Assembly (NCBI RefSeq): GCF_025567385.1
Contig: NZ_JAOQJU010000003.1
Location: 124,001-188,000, forward strand
Direction of reading: 5' to 3'
Source: Claveliimonas acetigenes
GTDB taxonomy: Bacteria; Bacillota; Clostridia; Lachnospirales; Lachnospiraceae
Length of the DNA stretch: 64,000 nucleotides
The position numbers and the translations under genes are program-made. Positions 26,639 to 34,237 of the stretch are shown piece after piece. The notes under the pieces were generated by a model. It was not told the origin of the DNA. It did not search any database and saw only the letters and a program-made list of their open reading frames with translations. Within the stretch, counting starts at the first letter, position 1, and each line of letters opens with the position of its first letter.

Positions 26639-28083
26639 ACCGTCTGCTCATCCTCCGTCAACTGACAGATTCTCATAAGATACCCCAAAAACAGCCAGAA
26701 GCAGAAATTCTGGGGTGCATTTACATAGAAAATAAAGGACAGGAATGTAACCGCCGCTCCCAGGGAAGCCACCGCTGCAAAAGCAAGTGTCCCTTCCTTC
26801 CTGTCTTCCACTCTGATCCTTCCGGCTCTGCGCACTATCATAACACAGATATTCACAAAAAGCGCCAGAAAAATCAGGATACCAACAATTCCCTGACTCA
26901 CCAGAATATCCAGTTCCAGATTATGCAAAGAATCGTACTGCCCTTCCTGTTCATTGTTCACCAGATAATTGTCCGGGAAATGCTCCAAGGTATAGGGTAC
27001 GATGTTGCGGAATCCCACACCGATAATCGGTGATGAAGCCACAATCTCAAGTCCGTCCTTCCAGATAGAAAGCCGTCCGTTGCTATAGTCCTCCGTAATA
27101 TCCTGCTCCCGCAGGTTCGGCTCTTTTTTTATCGTATTTCCGACTGTATTTTTCGAGGTGCTATTCGCTGTATTTTTTTGTGCGTTTTTCTCCGCAGCTT
27201 CTCTCTTTGTCTTTTCATTCAGCTGCACCACAATCTTTTCGTCTATGGGCTGATAAAGCGTCTTCACCCCAAAGGTTCCTGCTGCCAGCACAAGGGTAAA
27301 TCCCACAACGCCTGCTACTCTGACAAGGGCTTTTCTTCCCGCAGCCCCTCTGTTTACAAATACCCAGAACAGACCGCCGCACAAAAGCCCTGCCGCCAGC
27401 CCTACAATTCCGGTTCTGGAGTCAGAAAGAACTATATAAATATAATTTATAATAAATACCAAAAAAAGCAATACTTTTTTCCATATTTTTTTAATATCTG
27501 CCAGAAAATAAAGCAGCATAAATAAAGCAATCATGGTAATCGTCGCCCCGTGGTTCGGATCATCGTAAATTCCCCACAGGCGGTTCCACCGGTAGCCGAT
27601 TACATGAAAGTTCCCGGCCTTATCCTGAAATTCATACATTCTGCCCCAGTATACCATACTCAGGCTGACAAGATTTGCCACTGTACAATATAAGATATAG
27701 ATTCCCGCCAGACATCTCATTTCCCTCCGGATTTCTTCCCGGGACATGTCAAATGCACTGGCATATACGATAATCAGAGGAATCAACAGCCAGATAAGTC
27801 CTTTCACATTCTCCACCAGCCCGTAGGAAATGTGGGCGGCAGCGCTTACACAGTAGCTCACGACGAACGCCAGCAAAAGAAAACGGTTATGAACCCTCCG
27901 ATAACGCTTATAAAAAACGCCCATCCAGAGAATCAATACAGCCCCCAGCGCTGTAATCACGTAGGAGGCAAGGTTCATCCACCCTTTTGCATTGACAAAA
28001 GAATTGAATGCCAGCAAAAGGTATATCAGATAAAGGATTTTAAATCCAAATATAGCTTTTTTTAATTGATTCGTTCCTAACAT
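26635..28083 (-). CDS. O-antigen ligase/Wzy-like polymerase (proximal module)
   Basis: A 482-residue integral membrane protein; ATG at 28083 is eight bases after GGGAG, better than the ATG at 28092. About twelve hydrophobic helices are present and a large extracytoplasmic loop (residues 270-380) holds the short stretch IIGVGFRNIVPYTLEH and the SLHNLELDILVSQG motif with the conserved histidine of the Wzy_C/WaaL family. It polymerises repeat units outside the cell. It is a second polymerase in addition to 19254-20468. Confidence 0.82.
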   Translation of the reverse strand: MLGTNQLKKAIFGFKILYLIYLLLAFNSFVNAKGWMNLASYVITALGAVLILWMGVFYKRYRRVHNRFLLLAFVVSYCVSAAAHISYGLVENVKGLIWLLIPLIIVYASAFDMSREEIRREMRCLAGIYILYCTVANLVSLSMVYWGRMYEFQDKAGNFHVIGYRWNRLWGIYDDPNHGATITMIALFMLLYFLADIKKIWKKVLLFLVFIINYIYIVLSDSRTGIVGLAAGLLCGGLFWVFVNRGAAGRKALVRVAGVVGFTLVLAAGTFGVKTLYQPIDEKIVVQLNEKTKREAAEKNAQKNTANSTSKNTVGNTIKKEPNLREQDITEDYSNGRLSIWKDGLEIVASSPIIGVGFRNIVPYTLEHFPDNYLVNNEQEGQYDSLHNLELDILVSQGIVGILIFLALFVNICVMIVRRAGRIRVEDRKEGTLAFAAVASLGAAVTFLSFIFYVNAPQNFCFWLFLGYLMRICQLTEDEQTV

Positions 28084-28088
28084 ATCTA

Positions 28089-29162
28089 TCATCTCCCTGC
28101 TTTCACTTTTGAATAAACCATCGGCAGTTTATTCCGGATCATATACACCATTCTCCCCATCATCAGGCAGACTGCCGTATTTTTCTGCCGCAGCAAAAAC
28201 AGCAGAATAGAAAGCGCCCTGCTGTCTTTTGCCTTCGCCGCGGGAATCAGCTCCAGGAACAGTTTCTGCTCAAACAATCTCCGGCACCATCTGCGCCGTG
28301 CGGCATGGTTCATACCGGATTTTCTGTCGCAGTTTCTCTGAAGCGCAGACAGGATATACCGGGCGTACAGGCTTCCCAGGATTCCTTTCACCTCTTCACT
28401 GCACAAATTCCAGTAACGGTACTGGTTGTATAATAATTCGATTCTCTTCTTATGAAATTTAAAATATTCCGGCACAAACTCACAAGTCAGGCTTCCTTCC
28501 ATCCGCTTCGCATAGTGATAGGGACAGAACGATAAAATATTGAGCGAATCGATATCCATACAGTATTCCACATTAAATTGGATGTCTTCGATAAATTTGG
28601 CTTTTTCATAGTCTTCAAAGCGAAAACTTCCGTTTTTCAAATACTCCAAATCATAAACCTTATTCCACGGATAACCATAAAGAGTCTCCCTTTCCAGATA
28701 AATCATCTCCGGTCTCAGCTCTTCCTTTGATGAAAAATATCGTTCCTCATGAAACACCCTGCGGCTGTACTGTAACTGTCCCCCCGCATTATAATATTCT
28801 TCCGCCAGCCCAAAGACCGTAAGCTTCGCCGGGTTCTTCTGCAGGGATTCCCACACTTTCTGAAGAAGCTGCGGGTCTACCCGGTCGTCTGCATCCACAA
28901 ACCACAGATACTTTCCGGAAGCCTCTGAAATTCCTCTGTTGCGTGCCGCGCTGACACCGTCATTTCGTTCCATACAGACGAGCCGGATTCGGGAATCCTT
29001 CTCTTCTGCCGCCGATACAATCTCCCTGGTTCCATCCTCAGAGCAGTCATCTACCACAACCAGCTCCCAGTCAGTAAAGGTCTGTCTCCGGATCCCTTCT
29101 AACATCTCCGTGATATATTTTTCTCCATTATACACCGGCATCACAATACTAAAAAATGACAT
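28089..29162 (-). CDS. Family 2 glycosyltransferase
   Basis: A 357-residue GT2 protein starting MSFFSIVMPVYNGEKYI at 29162; this start lies just after GGAAGGAAAG and one base beyond the upstream stop, so the longer frame to 29207 is rejected. The catalytic motifs are VVDDCSEDGTRE and WFVDADDRVDPQ (the DxDD). The C-terminal third is helical and basic. Part of the proximal polysaccharide module. Confidence 0.86.
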   Translation of the reverse strand: MSFFSIVMPVYNGEKYITEMLEGIRRQTFTDWELVVVDDCSEDGTREIVSAAEEKDSRIRLVCMERNDGVSAARNRGISEASGKYLWFVDADDRVDPQLLQKVWESLQKNPAKLTVFGLAEEYYNAGGQLQYSRRVFHEERYFSSKEELRPEMIYLERETLYGYPWNKVYDLEYLKNGSFRFEDYEKAKFIEDIQFNVEYCMDIDSLNILSFCPYHYAKRMEGSLTCEFVPEYFKFHKKRIELLYNQYRYWNLCSEEVKGILGSLYARYILSALQRNCDRKSGMNHAARRRWCRRLFEQKLFLELIPAAKAKDSRALSILLFLLRQKNTAVCLMMGRMVYMIRNKLPMVYSKVKAGR

Positions 29163-29163
29163 T

Positions 29164-30429
29164 TTACTTTCCTTCCATATCCTTGTCTTTCTCTGTAAGT
29201 TCTGCAATCAGCCGTTCAATCTTCTTATATGACTGCGGACGGTCAAACTGCTCCCGGGCAACTTTTCTTGCCTTAAGTCCCATTTCCTGACGCTTCTCCT
29301 CATTTTCATACAAGTCTTCAATCGCATCCGCAAGAATTTCTGCATCCTCCGGCATAATATTTACTCCAAATCCCTCTGTCTCTACCTTAGCGCGGAACTC
29401 CGGGCTCATGCAAGTATTAATCATAGGCTTTCCTGCTGCCAGATAATCTCCGATTTTCGTAACAATACTCTGTGGCGCCTTCTTCACAAAAGAATTCACC
29501 AGTATGTCTGATTTTTTCAAATACGCCGCCATCTTGTCGTACGGCACATACCCCACAAATTCTATATTGTAAATCTGTCTTGTTCTTACCAGCTCTTCCA
29601 GCTCCGCTTTCGTAGGGCCACCGCCTAATATCTTAATGCGGATATCCCCATATCCCCGGTTCGCCAGCTCTTCGCCTGCAAGAATCAACGTACGGATATC
29701 GTAACTGGTTCCGAGCGTTCCGGCATAAGATACCCAGAATTCCCGATCAAGTTTGGATATGCTCTCCGCATTTTCGCTGGCACCCTTATCAAACTTCTTA
29801 AGTTCATTTCCTACATATACCGTCACCTTAGGCACCTGACGCTGCTGGTTCTGAAACGGCCGATCCCGGTATTCATCCGATGTTCCTACCACACCGGACA
29901 CAAGAGAATACACCTTCTCCGCATCTCTCTGCAGAGGACGGAACAGGATATCACTGATTACGGGAACATCCAGCACCATCCGCATTGCCTCCGGCCACAG
30001 ATCGTTGACGTCCGCCACAAAAGGAATCCCCTGATTTCTGGCATATTCGGCTGCCGCCAGTGCTACATCATTGGGTGGAATCTCGGCATAAATCAGGTCA
30101 TAATCCTTCCCGTCCGCCGGCTTTTCTTCCAACATTTTTCTCAGATTCTTCGCCGCCTTTCTGTGGCTGATGATACGGGCAGGATCCACATTCTTCTTAT
30201 AGCCCGGTTCTTCTATAAAACGAAGGCCGAAAGAATAGGTCCCTTTCTTTATATCTTCTGCAATTGCCTCCAGATTACGCTGTGCTTTTTCCCAATGCTG
30301 GAAGGTTGTCGTAATCAGATCTACCTGATATCCGGCTTTCACCAGAAAATCCGCAAGATAGCCGAATCTTGTATATCCTTTCTCTCCCTTTAATTTCACA
30401 CCCATTGTAAGGATTGCGATCTTCTTCAT
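29164..30429 (-). CDS. Family 4 glycosyltransferase (WbuB-like)
   Basis: A 421-residue GT-B enzyme. ILTMGVKLKGEKGYTRFGYLADFL starts the acceptor domain; DVNDLWPEAMRMVLDVP near residue 140 and GTLGTSYDIRTLILA near 235 are usual in WbuB-type transferases. The donor side has SFVKKAPQSIVTKIGDYLAAGKP instead of the classic EGxGxxxLE, a common variant. It overlaps the priming transferase gene by 4 bases, which fits a role as the second sugar-adding step. Confidence 0.84.
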   Translation of the reverse strand: MKKIAILTMGVKLKGEKGYTRFGYLADFLVKAGYQVDLITTTFQHWEKAQRNLEAIAEDIKKGTYSFGLRFIEEPGYKKNVDPARIISHRKAAKNLRKMLEEKPADGKDYDLIYAEIPPNDVALAAAEYARNQGIPFVADVNDLWPEAMRMVLDVPVISDILFRPLQRDAEKVYSLVSGVVGTSDEYRDRPFQNQQRQVPKVTVYVGNELKKFDKGASENAESISKLDREFWVSYAGTLGTSYDIRTLILAGEELANRGYGDIRIKILGGGPTKAELEELVRTRQIYNIEFVGYVPYDKMAAYLKKSDILVNSFVKKAPQSIVTKIGDYLAAGKPMINTCMSPEFRAKVETEGFGVNIMPEDAEILADAIEDLYENEEKRQEMGLKARKVAREQFDRPQSYKKIERLIAELTEKDKDMEGK

Positions 30430-31121
30430 CTCAGTACCTCCAAAACGGTTTTCACCATTATTTTCAAATCTTCCATTATTCCCACAGACTTCAGATACTC
30501 CAGGTTATAGCGCATCTTCTTCGGCAGAATCCTTCTCACATACACGTCATCCACCGTCTCGCCTTTCTCAAGATAATGCGCCATCACTGTATCTTCATCC
30601 TTATATGCCATACTTGCCATGGATGTCACTCCCGCCGGAAGGAGCAGGGTAGCCATCATCTCATCCGTATAGCAGTCCACATACCGCTCCACCTCCGGGC
30701 GAGTTCCCACAAAAGACATCTCCCCCGCAAGAATATTCAGAAGCTGCGGCAATTCATCCAGTCTGCACTTCCGCAGCTTATGCCCCATCTTTGTAATGCG
30801 GTCATCTGATTTTCCCGTAATAAGCGGTCCCCTTTTATCCGCATCCGCCACCATCGTGCGAAACTTAAAGATGCGGAATTTCCTTCCATATGTCGTAATT
30901 CTTTCCTGACGATAAAAAACCGGCTCTCCATCTTCTGCTTTGATTGCCAGCGCAATCGCCAGCATAACAGGGGACAAAAGGACCGTTAATACAAAAGAGA
31001 GGAACACATCCATGATACGTTTCCTGACAATGGCATTTTTCCTTTTTACCAGAAGATTATAGTATGGCCGCACCGCATCCTTTTTCATATTCTCCGGCAA
31101 ATTCTCCCATTGTACTGGCAT
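30426..31121 (-). CDS. PglC-like undecaprenyl-phosphate sugar-1-phosphate transferase
   Basis: A 231-residue monotopic phosphoglycosyltransferase, the minimal catalytic form. One hydrophobic re-entrant helix lies at residues 37-62 (IMDVFLSFVLTVLLSPVML), then FYRQERITTYGRKFRIFKFRTM, the catalytic DE pair in RLDELPQLLNILAGEMSFVGTRPEV, and a C-terminal helix. Such enzymes often transfer a diamino- or acetamido-sugar phosphate, and the aminotransferase gene just upstream fits that. AAGGAGG precedes the ATG. Confidence 0.92.
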   Translation of the reverse strand: MPVQWENLPENMKKDAVRPYYNLLVKRKNAIVRKRIMDVFLSFVLTVLLSPVMLAIALAIKAEDGEPVFYRQERITTYGRKFRIFKFRTMVADADKRGPLITGKSDDRITKMGHKLRKCRLDELPQLLNILAGEMSFVGTRPEVERYVDCYTDEMMATLLLPAGVTSMASMAYKDEDTVMAHYLEKGETVDDVYVRRILPKKMRYNLEYLKSVGIMEDLKIMVKTVLEVLR

Positions 31122-31141
31122 CTGTGTTCCTCCTTATATTT

Positions 31142-32344
31142 CTAACAATATTTCAGATAATTTTCTATTACATATTCCTGCTCTTCATCCGTAAGGCAAG
31201 TATGAAGAGGCAGGGTAATCTCATTTTCAAACTGCGCATACGCATGTGGAAAAGCTTCCATGCAAAATCCCAGATTCTTATACGCCGTAAGCATCGGCAA
31301 CGGCTTATAATGCACATTTGTTGCAATTCCCTTCTCCATCATTGCCACAATCACTTGATCGCACGCTTCACGATTCTTTCCGGGCAGACGGGTCAGATAG
31401 AGATGACCACTGGACGCCGAACCATCGCCATAATGATTCAGGACCTGCACGCCTCTGTCTTTCCATGCCTCATTATACCGCTCAATCAACTGCCTTCTCC
31501 GGGCAAGAATCCGGTCATAGCGCCGCATCTGGGCAATTCCCATGGCCGCCTGTATATCCGTCATATTAAACTTATAAAGAGGCGCCACTACATCGTATTC
31601 CCAGCCTCCCACTTGATTCTTCTCCAATGCATCCTTGGTCTGTCCATGCAGAGACAGCAGCATGTACTCCTCATACAGCCTTTCACTATCTATTCCTGCA
31701 TCCGTCACCCGTCGGGACCACATAACCGCTCCGCCTTCCGCTGTCGTCAGGTTCTTCACTGCGTGGAAGGAAACCACGCTGAAATCCGCAATCTCTCCCG
31801 CCATCTTTCCATCTCGCGCCGCTCCGAAAGCATGGGCTGCATCCGCCATTACAAGGACTCTTCCCAATGCTTCCTGCCGTTCATTTGCCGGATGGAACAG
31901 ATGCTTCTTCTCTTCTACAATCTGAAAAAGCCTGTCGTAAAACGGCCAGACAATTCCTGCCAAATCCACAGTGATAACCGCCTTCGTCTTTTCTGTAATC
32001 GCTGCTTCTACCTTCTCCACATCCATCTCAAAGCTTCCCGGAACCGTATCTACCAGAACCGGAGTCGCTCCAACATGGCAGATGACACTGCACGTCGCTG
32101 TATACGTATATGCCGTCGTGATAACCTCATCGCCCGGACCAATGCCCATGACACGCAGCGTAAGTTCCATTCCTGCTGTAGCTGAACTTAAGCATGCCGC
32201 CTTCTGTGTATGGCACCTTTCGGCAATTAGCCGTTCAAACTCTTTTGTACGCGGTCCTGTCGTAATCCAGCCGCTTCTTAAGGCTTCACACACCTCTTGT
32301 ATCTCGTCTTCTGTAATGTCCGGTGGTGAAAATGTAATATTCAT
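31142..32344 (-). CDS. DegT/DnrJ/EryC1-type sugar aminotransferase
   Basis: A 400-residue PLP enzyme that aminates a keto-sugar nucleotide. SGWITTGPRTKEFE near residue 24 is the family signature and the Schiff-base lysine is in VVSFHAVKNLTTAEGG (K197). Asp168 in VMADAAHAFGA binds the cofactor. Closest in character to C4 aminotransferases such as PglE/PseC. The matching dehydratase is not in the window, so it must be encoded elsewhere. It lies 20 bases upstream of the priming transferase gene. Confidence 0.9.
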   Translation of the reverse strand: MNITFSPPDITEDEIQEVCEALRSGWITTGPRTKEFERLIAERCHTQKAACLSSATAGMELTLRVMGIGPGDEVITTAYTYTATCSVICHVGATPVLVDTVPGSFEMDVEKVEAAITEKTKAVITVDLAGIVWPFYDRLFQIVEEKKHLFHPANERQEALGRVLVMADAAHAFGAARDGKMAGEIADFSVVSFHAVKNLTTAEGGAVMWSRRVTDAGIDSERLYEEYMLLSLHGQTKDALEKNQVGGWEYDVVAPLYKFNMTDIQAAMGIAQMRRYDRILARRRQLIERYNEAWKDRGVQVLNHYGDGSASSGHLYLTRLPGKNREACDQVIVAMMEKGIATNVHYKPLPMLTAYKNLGFCMEAFPHAYAQFENEITLPLHTCLTDEEQEYVIENYLKYC

Positions 32345-32390
32345 AACTCTATTCCCTTCCCTGATTATTAAAATAATGAATCAGCACATC

Positions 32391-33905
32391 CTACTGCGTT
32401 GCCTCGGAACCTTCTAACATCTCTCCGTTTTCTACTGCTTTCAGCGCCTCCTTAATCGTCTCAACAGATCCTGCATCCGGCTGCGTCACATAGAGCGGCT
32501 GCCCCGCATAAGAGTAACAGTACTGCGAATCAGCCGTGCCCTCTGCTGCCAGGGATTTGATACTCCAGGACGCCCCGTCAGCAAGCTGCTGCTTAATCAA
32601 ATCCTGAATCTGCGTCTCAGACATATTGGTCTCCACATTTCCGCTGACACTGTTAATAATTCCATTCGCTCCTGTCAGAATTGCCGGGGACACCATCTTC
32701 TTAATCATGGCAGTGATAACCGCCTGCTGATCCTTCCCACGCTGATTATCTCCGCCCGGCACATTCTGGCGTTCTCTGGAGAACGCCAGGGCTTGTTTCC
32801 CGTTAAAGGAATTCATCCCCTGTACCACATCCATCACAAGTCCGGAATCTTCACTTGTGGTAAAGGCATATTCAGATTCCACTTCCACGCCTCCCAGCGC
32901 GTCTACTATGTCAATCAGAGACGTAAAATTCACCCGTGCATAAAAATCAATCTCCATATCATACAGATTCTCTAATGTCGCCATGGAAGCATCCACCCCG
33001 TAAATCCCGGCATGGGTCAGCTTATCCTTCTGTCCCTGTGTAATCCCCGGAATCTCTACATAATAATCACGCGGGGTCGTAACCAGAAGGATCTGATGGG
33101 TAGCAGGATTCACCTGCGCAATAATATTAACATCACTGCGGCTGTTTGTCTCAATTGCTCCGTAAACATCAATCCCGCTGATGTAGACACTGAAAGTCTC
33201 ATCCTCCACCTTAACATCCGCTGCCTTATTCTCCAGTTCATTCTTAATACTGTGGGTATAAATCACCTTTGTATTCTCTTCGTATCCTTCAAACGCTTCC
33301 GCAAGGATTCCCGTATACCCTTCATTGTAAATAATCGCATCCACTGTCCCATCGTGGAGCGCCTGTGCCTGTTCTGCAAGACTCTGATACTCGACAGTCT
33401 CAATCTCCGAGCCAAGTTCATCATTGATTGCCTCTACCGTCTGCGAAATCTGCTCGCCCTTCATCTGATATTGTACACCAAAGGTATAATCCTTCGCATC
33501 CTGGATATCCTCTGCCTTATTGTCTGCCATCACAGCAACTACTATATTATCCAGTTTATATTCTCCGCCTGTAATCTCATTCAGAGCTCCGCCCGCCCGG
33601 AACAGATAGTACGCTCCGAACAAAAGAAGCAGTGCAAGAACCGCACTCAGAACCTTACCTGCAACAGCCTTTTTCTTCGAGAAAAACTGCCCGGCAAAAA
33701 GGACTCCAAAGCAGAGCAGCAGGATGACTCCGATAACTGCGGTATAAGAAAACGGCAGCATATTCAGCCGCAAAAGCCCTGCCATAAATATAATACTTGC
33801 AATTCCTTCAACTACCGCCAGGCTAATTCCTACCCTGCGACTGACAAGATTCTGCTTCTTTTTCTTCCGATGCCGTCTTCCTCTATGATAATGATGTTTT
33901 GCCAT
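32391..33905 (-). CDS. LytR-CpsA-Psr (LCP) family glycopolymer transferase
   Basis: A 504-residue membrane protein, first gene of the polysaccharide operon. The basic N-terminus (HHYHRGRRHRKKKK) precedes three hydrophobic helices between residues 30 and 110. An intermediate domain follows, then the LCP domain from about residue 260 with SRSDVNIIAQVNPATHQ, VTTPRDYYVEIPG and AFSRERQNVPGGDNQRGKDQQ, whose Arg and Asp residues bind the pyrophosphate of the lipid carrier. LCP enzymes attach the finished polymer to peptidoglycan. This suggests a wall-linked capsule or teichoic-type polymer rather than a released exopolysaccharide. Confidence 0.93.
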   Translation of the reverse strand: MAKHHYHRGRRHRKKKKQNLVSRRVGISLAVVEGIASIIFMAGLLRLNMLPFSYTAVIGVILLLCFGVLFAGQFFSKKKAVAGKVLSAVLALLLLFGAYYLFRAGGALNEITGGEYKLDNIVVAVMADNKAEDIQDAKDYTFGVQYQMKGEQISQTVEAINDELGSEIETVEYQSLAEQAQALHDGTVDAIIYNEGYTGILAEAFEGYEENTKVIYTHSIKNELENKAADVKVEDETFSVYISGIDVYGAIETNSRSDVNIIAQVNPATHQILLVTTPRDYYVEIPGITQGQKDKLTHAGIYGVDASMATLENLYDMEIDFYARVNFTSLIDIVDALGGVEVESEYAFTTSEDSGLVMDVVQGMNSFNGKQALAFSRERQNVPGGDNQRGKDQQAVITAMIKKMVSPAILTGANGIINSVSGNVETNMSETQIQDLIKQQLADGASWSIKSLAAEGTADSQYCYSYAGQPLYVTQPDAGSVETIKEALKAVENGEMLEGSEATQ

Positions 33906-33945
33906 TTTTATTCATACCCCTTCATATATTACTTAAATTCAATGT

Positions 33946-33974
33946 ATTTTAACACTTTATTCACATTTTTTCAA
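33946..33974 (-). promoter_or_regulatory. Promoter of the polysaccharide operon
   Basis: TTGAAA (33974-33969) and TAAAAT (33951-33946) are 17 bases apart on the minus strand, a near-consensus sigma-A promoter. The start would be near 33939, leaving a leader of about 34 bases with AAGGGG before the LCP gene. No long antitermination leader is seen. Confidence 0.7.
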
Positions 33975-34016
33975 CCTCCCGTCAAATTTCTATGTAATCT
34001 TGGCATATTTTTAAAA

Positions 34017-34030
34017 AAAACTTAAGTTTT
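34017..34030. other. 14-bp palindrome in the divergent LCP/ptsG region
   Basis: AAAACTTAAGTTTT is a perfect palindrome 22 bases upstream of the ptsG -35 and about 43 bases upstream of the LCP -35. It may be an operator, but its low complexity means chance is possible. Confidence 0.3.
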
Positions 34031-34051
34031 CCCCCACAGGTAATTTCCCAC

Positions 34052-34082
34052 TTGACAAATCAACGCCGGCAGTGATACAGTT
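34052..34082 (+). promoter_or_regulatory. Candidate promoter for the PTS permease gene
   Basis: A consensus TTGACA (34052-34057) is followed at 19 bases by TACAGT (34077-34082), preceded by TG one base upstream (extended -10). It leaves a leader of about 150 bases before the ATG at 34238. Confidence 0.5.
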
Positions 34083-34132
34083 GCTATGTAATATAGTATG
34101 TTACTTGTTGGAATAAACGAGGCATTAACTGT

Positions 34133-34157
34133 ACATAAATATGAAGGATATTTATGT
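34133..34157 (+). promoter_or_regulatory. Perfect hairpin in the ptsG leader
   Basis: ACATAAATAT (34133-34142) and ATATTTATGT (34148-34157) pair perfectly around the loop GAAGG. A run of seven T follows at 34171-34177, 13 bases further on. Just upstream, 34101-34129 can fold into a stem GTTA...TAAC with an inner TTGTT/AACGA, loosely like the RNA antiterminators bound by BglG/LicT proteins. Intrinsic control of ptsG is inferred and weakly supported. The rest of the 332-base gap 33906-34237 shows only the two promoters and the palindrome. Confidence 0.4.
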
Positions 34158-34237
34158 GGGTTAGTGTCTCTTTTTTTACCTTATACAGCGGATGATATCC
34201 CCGTAAATATCCCGGAAATAGAAAAGGAGAAGAACAA

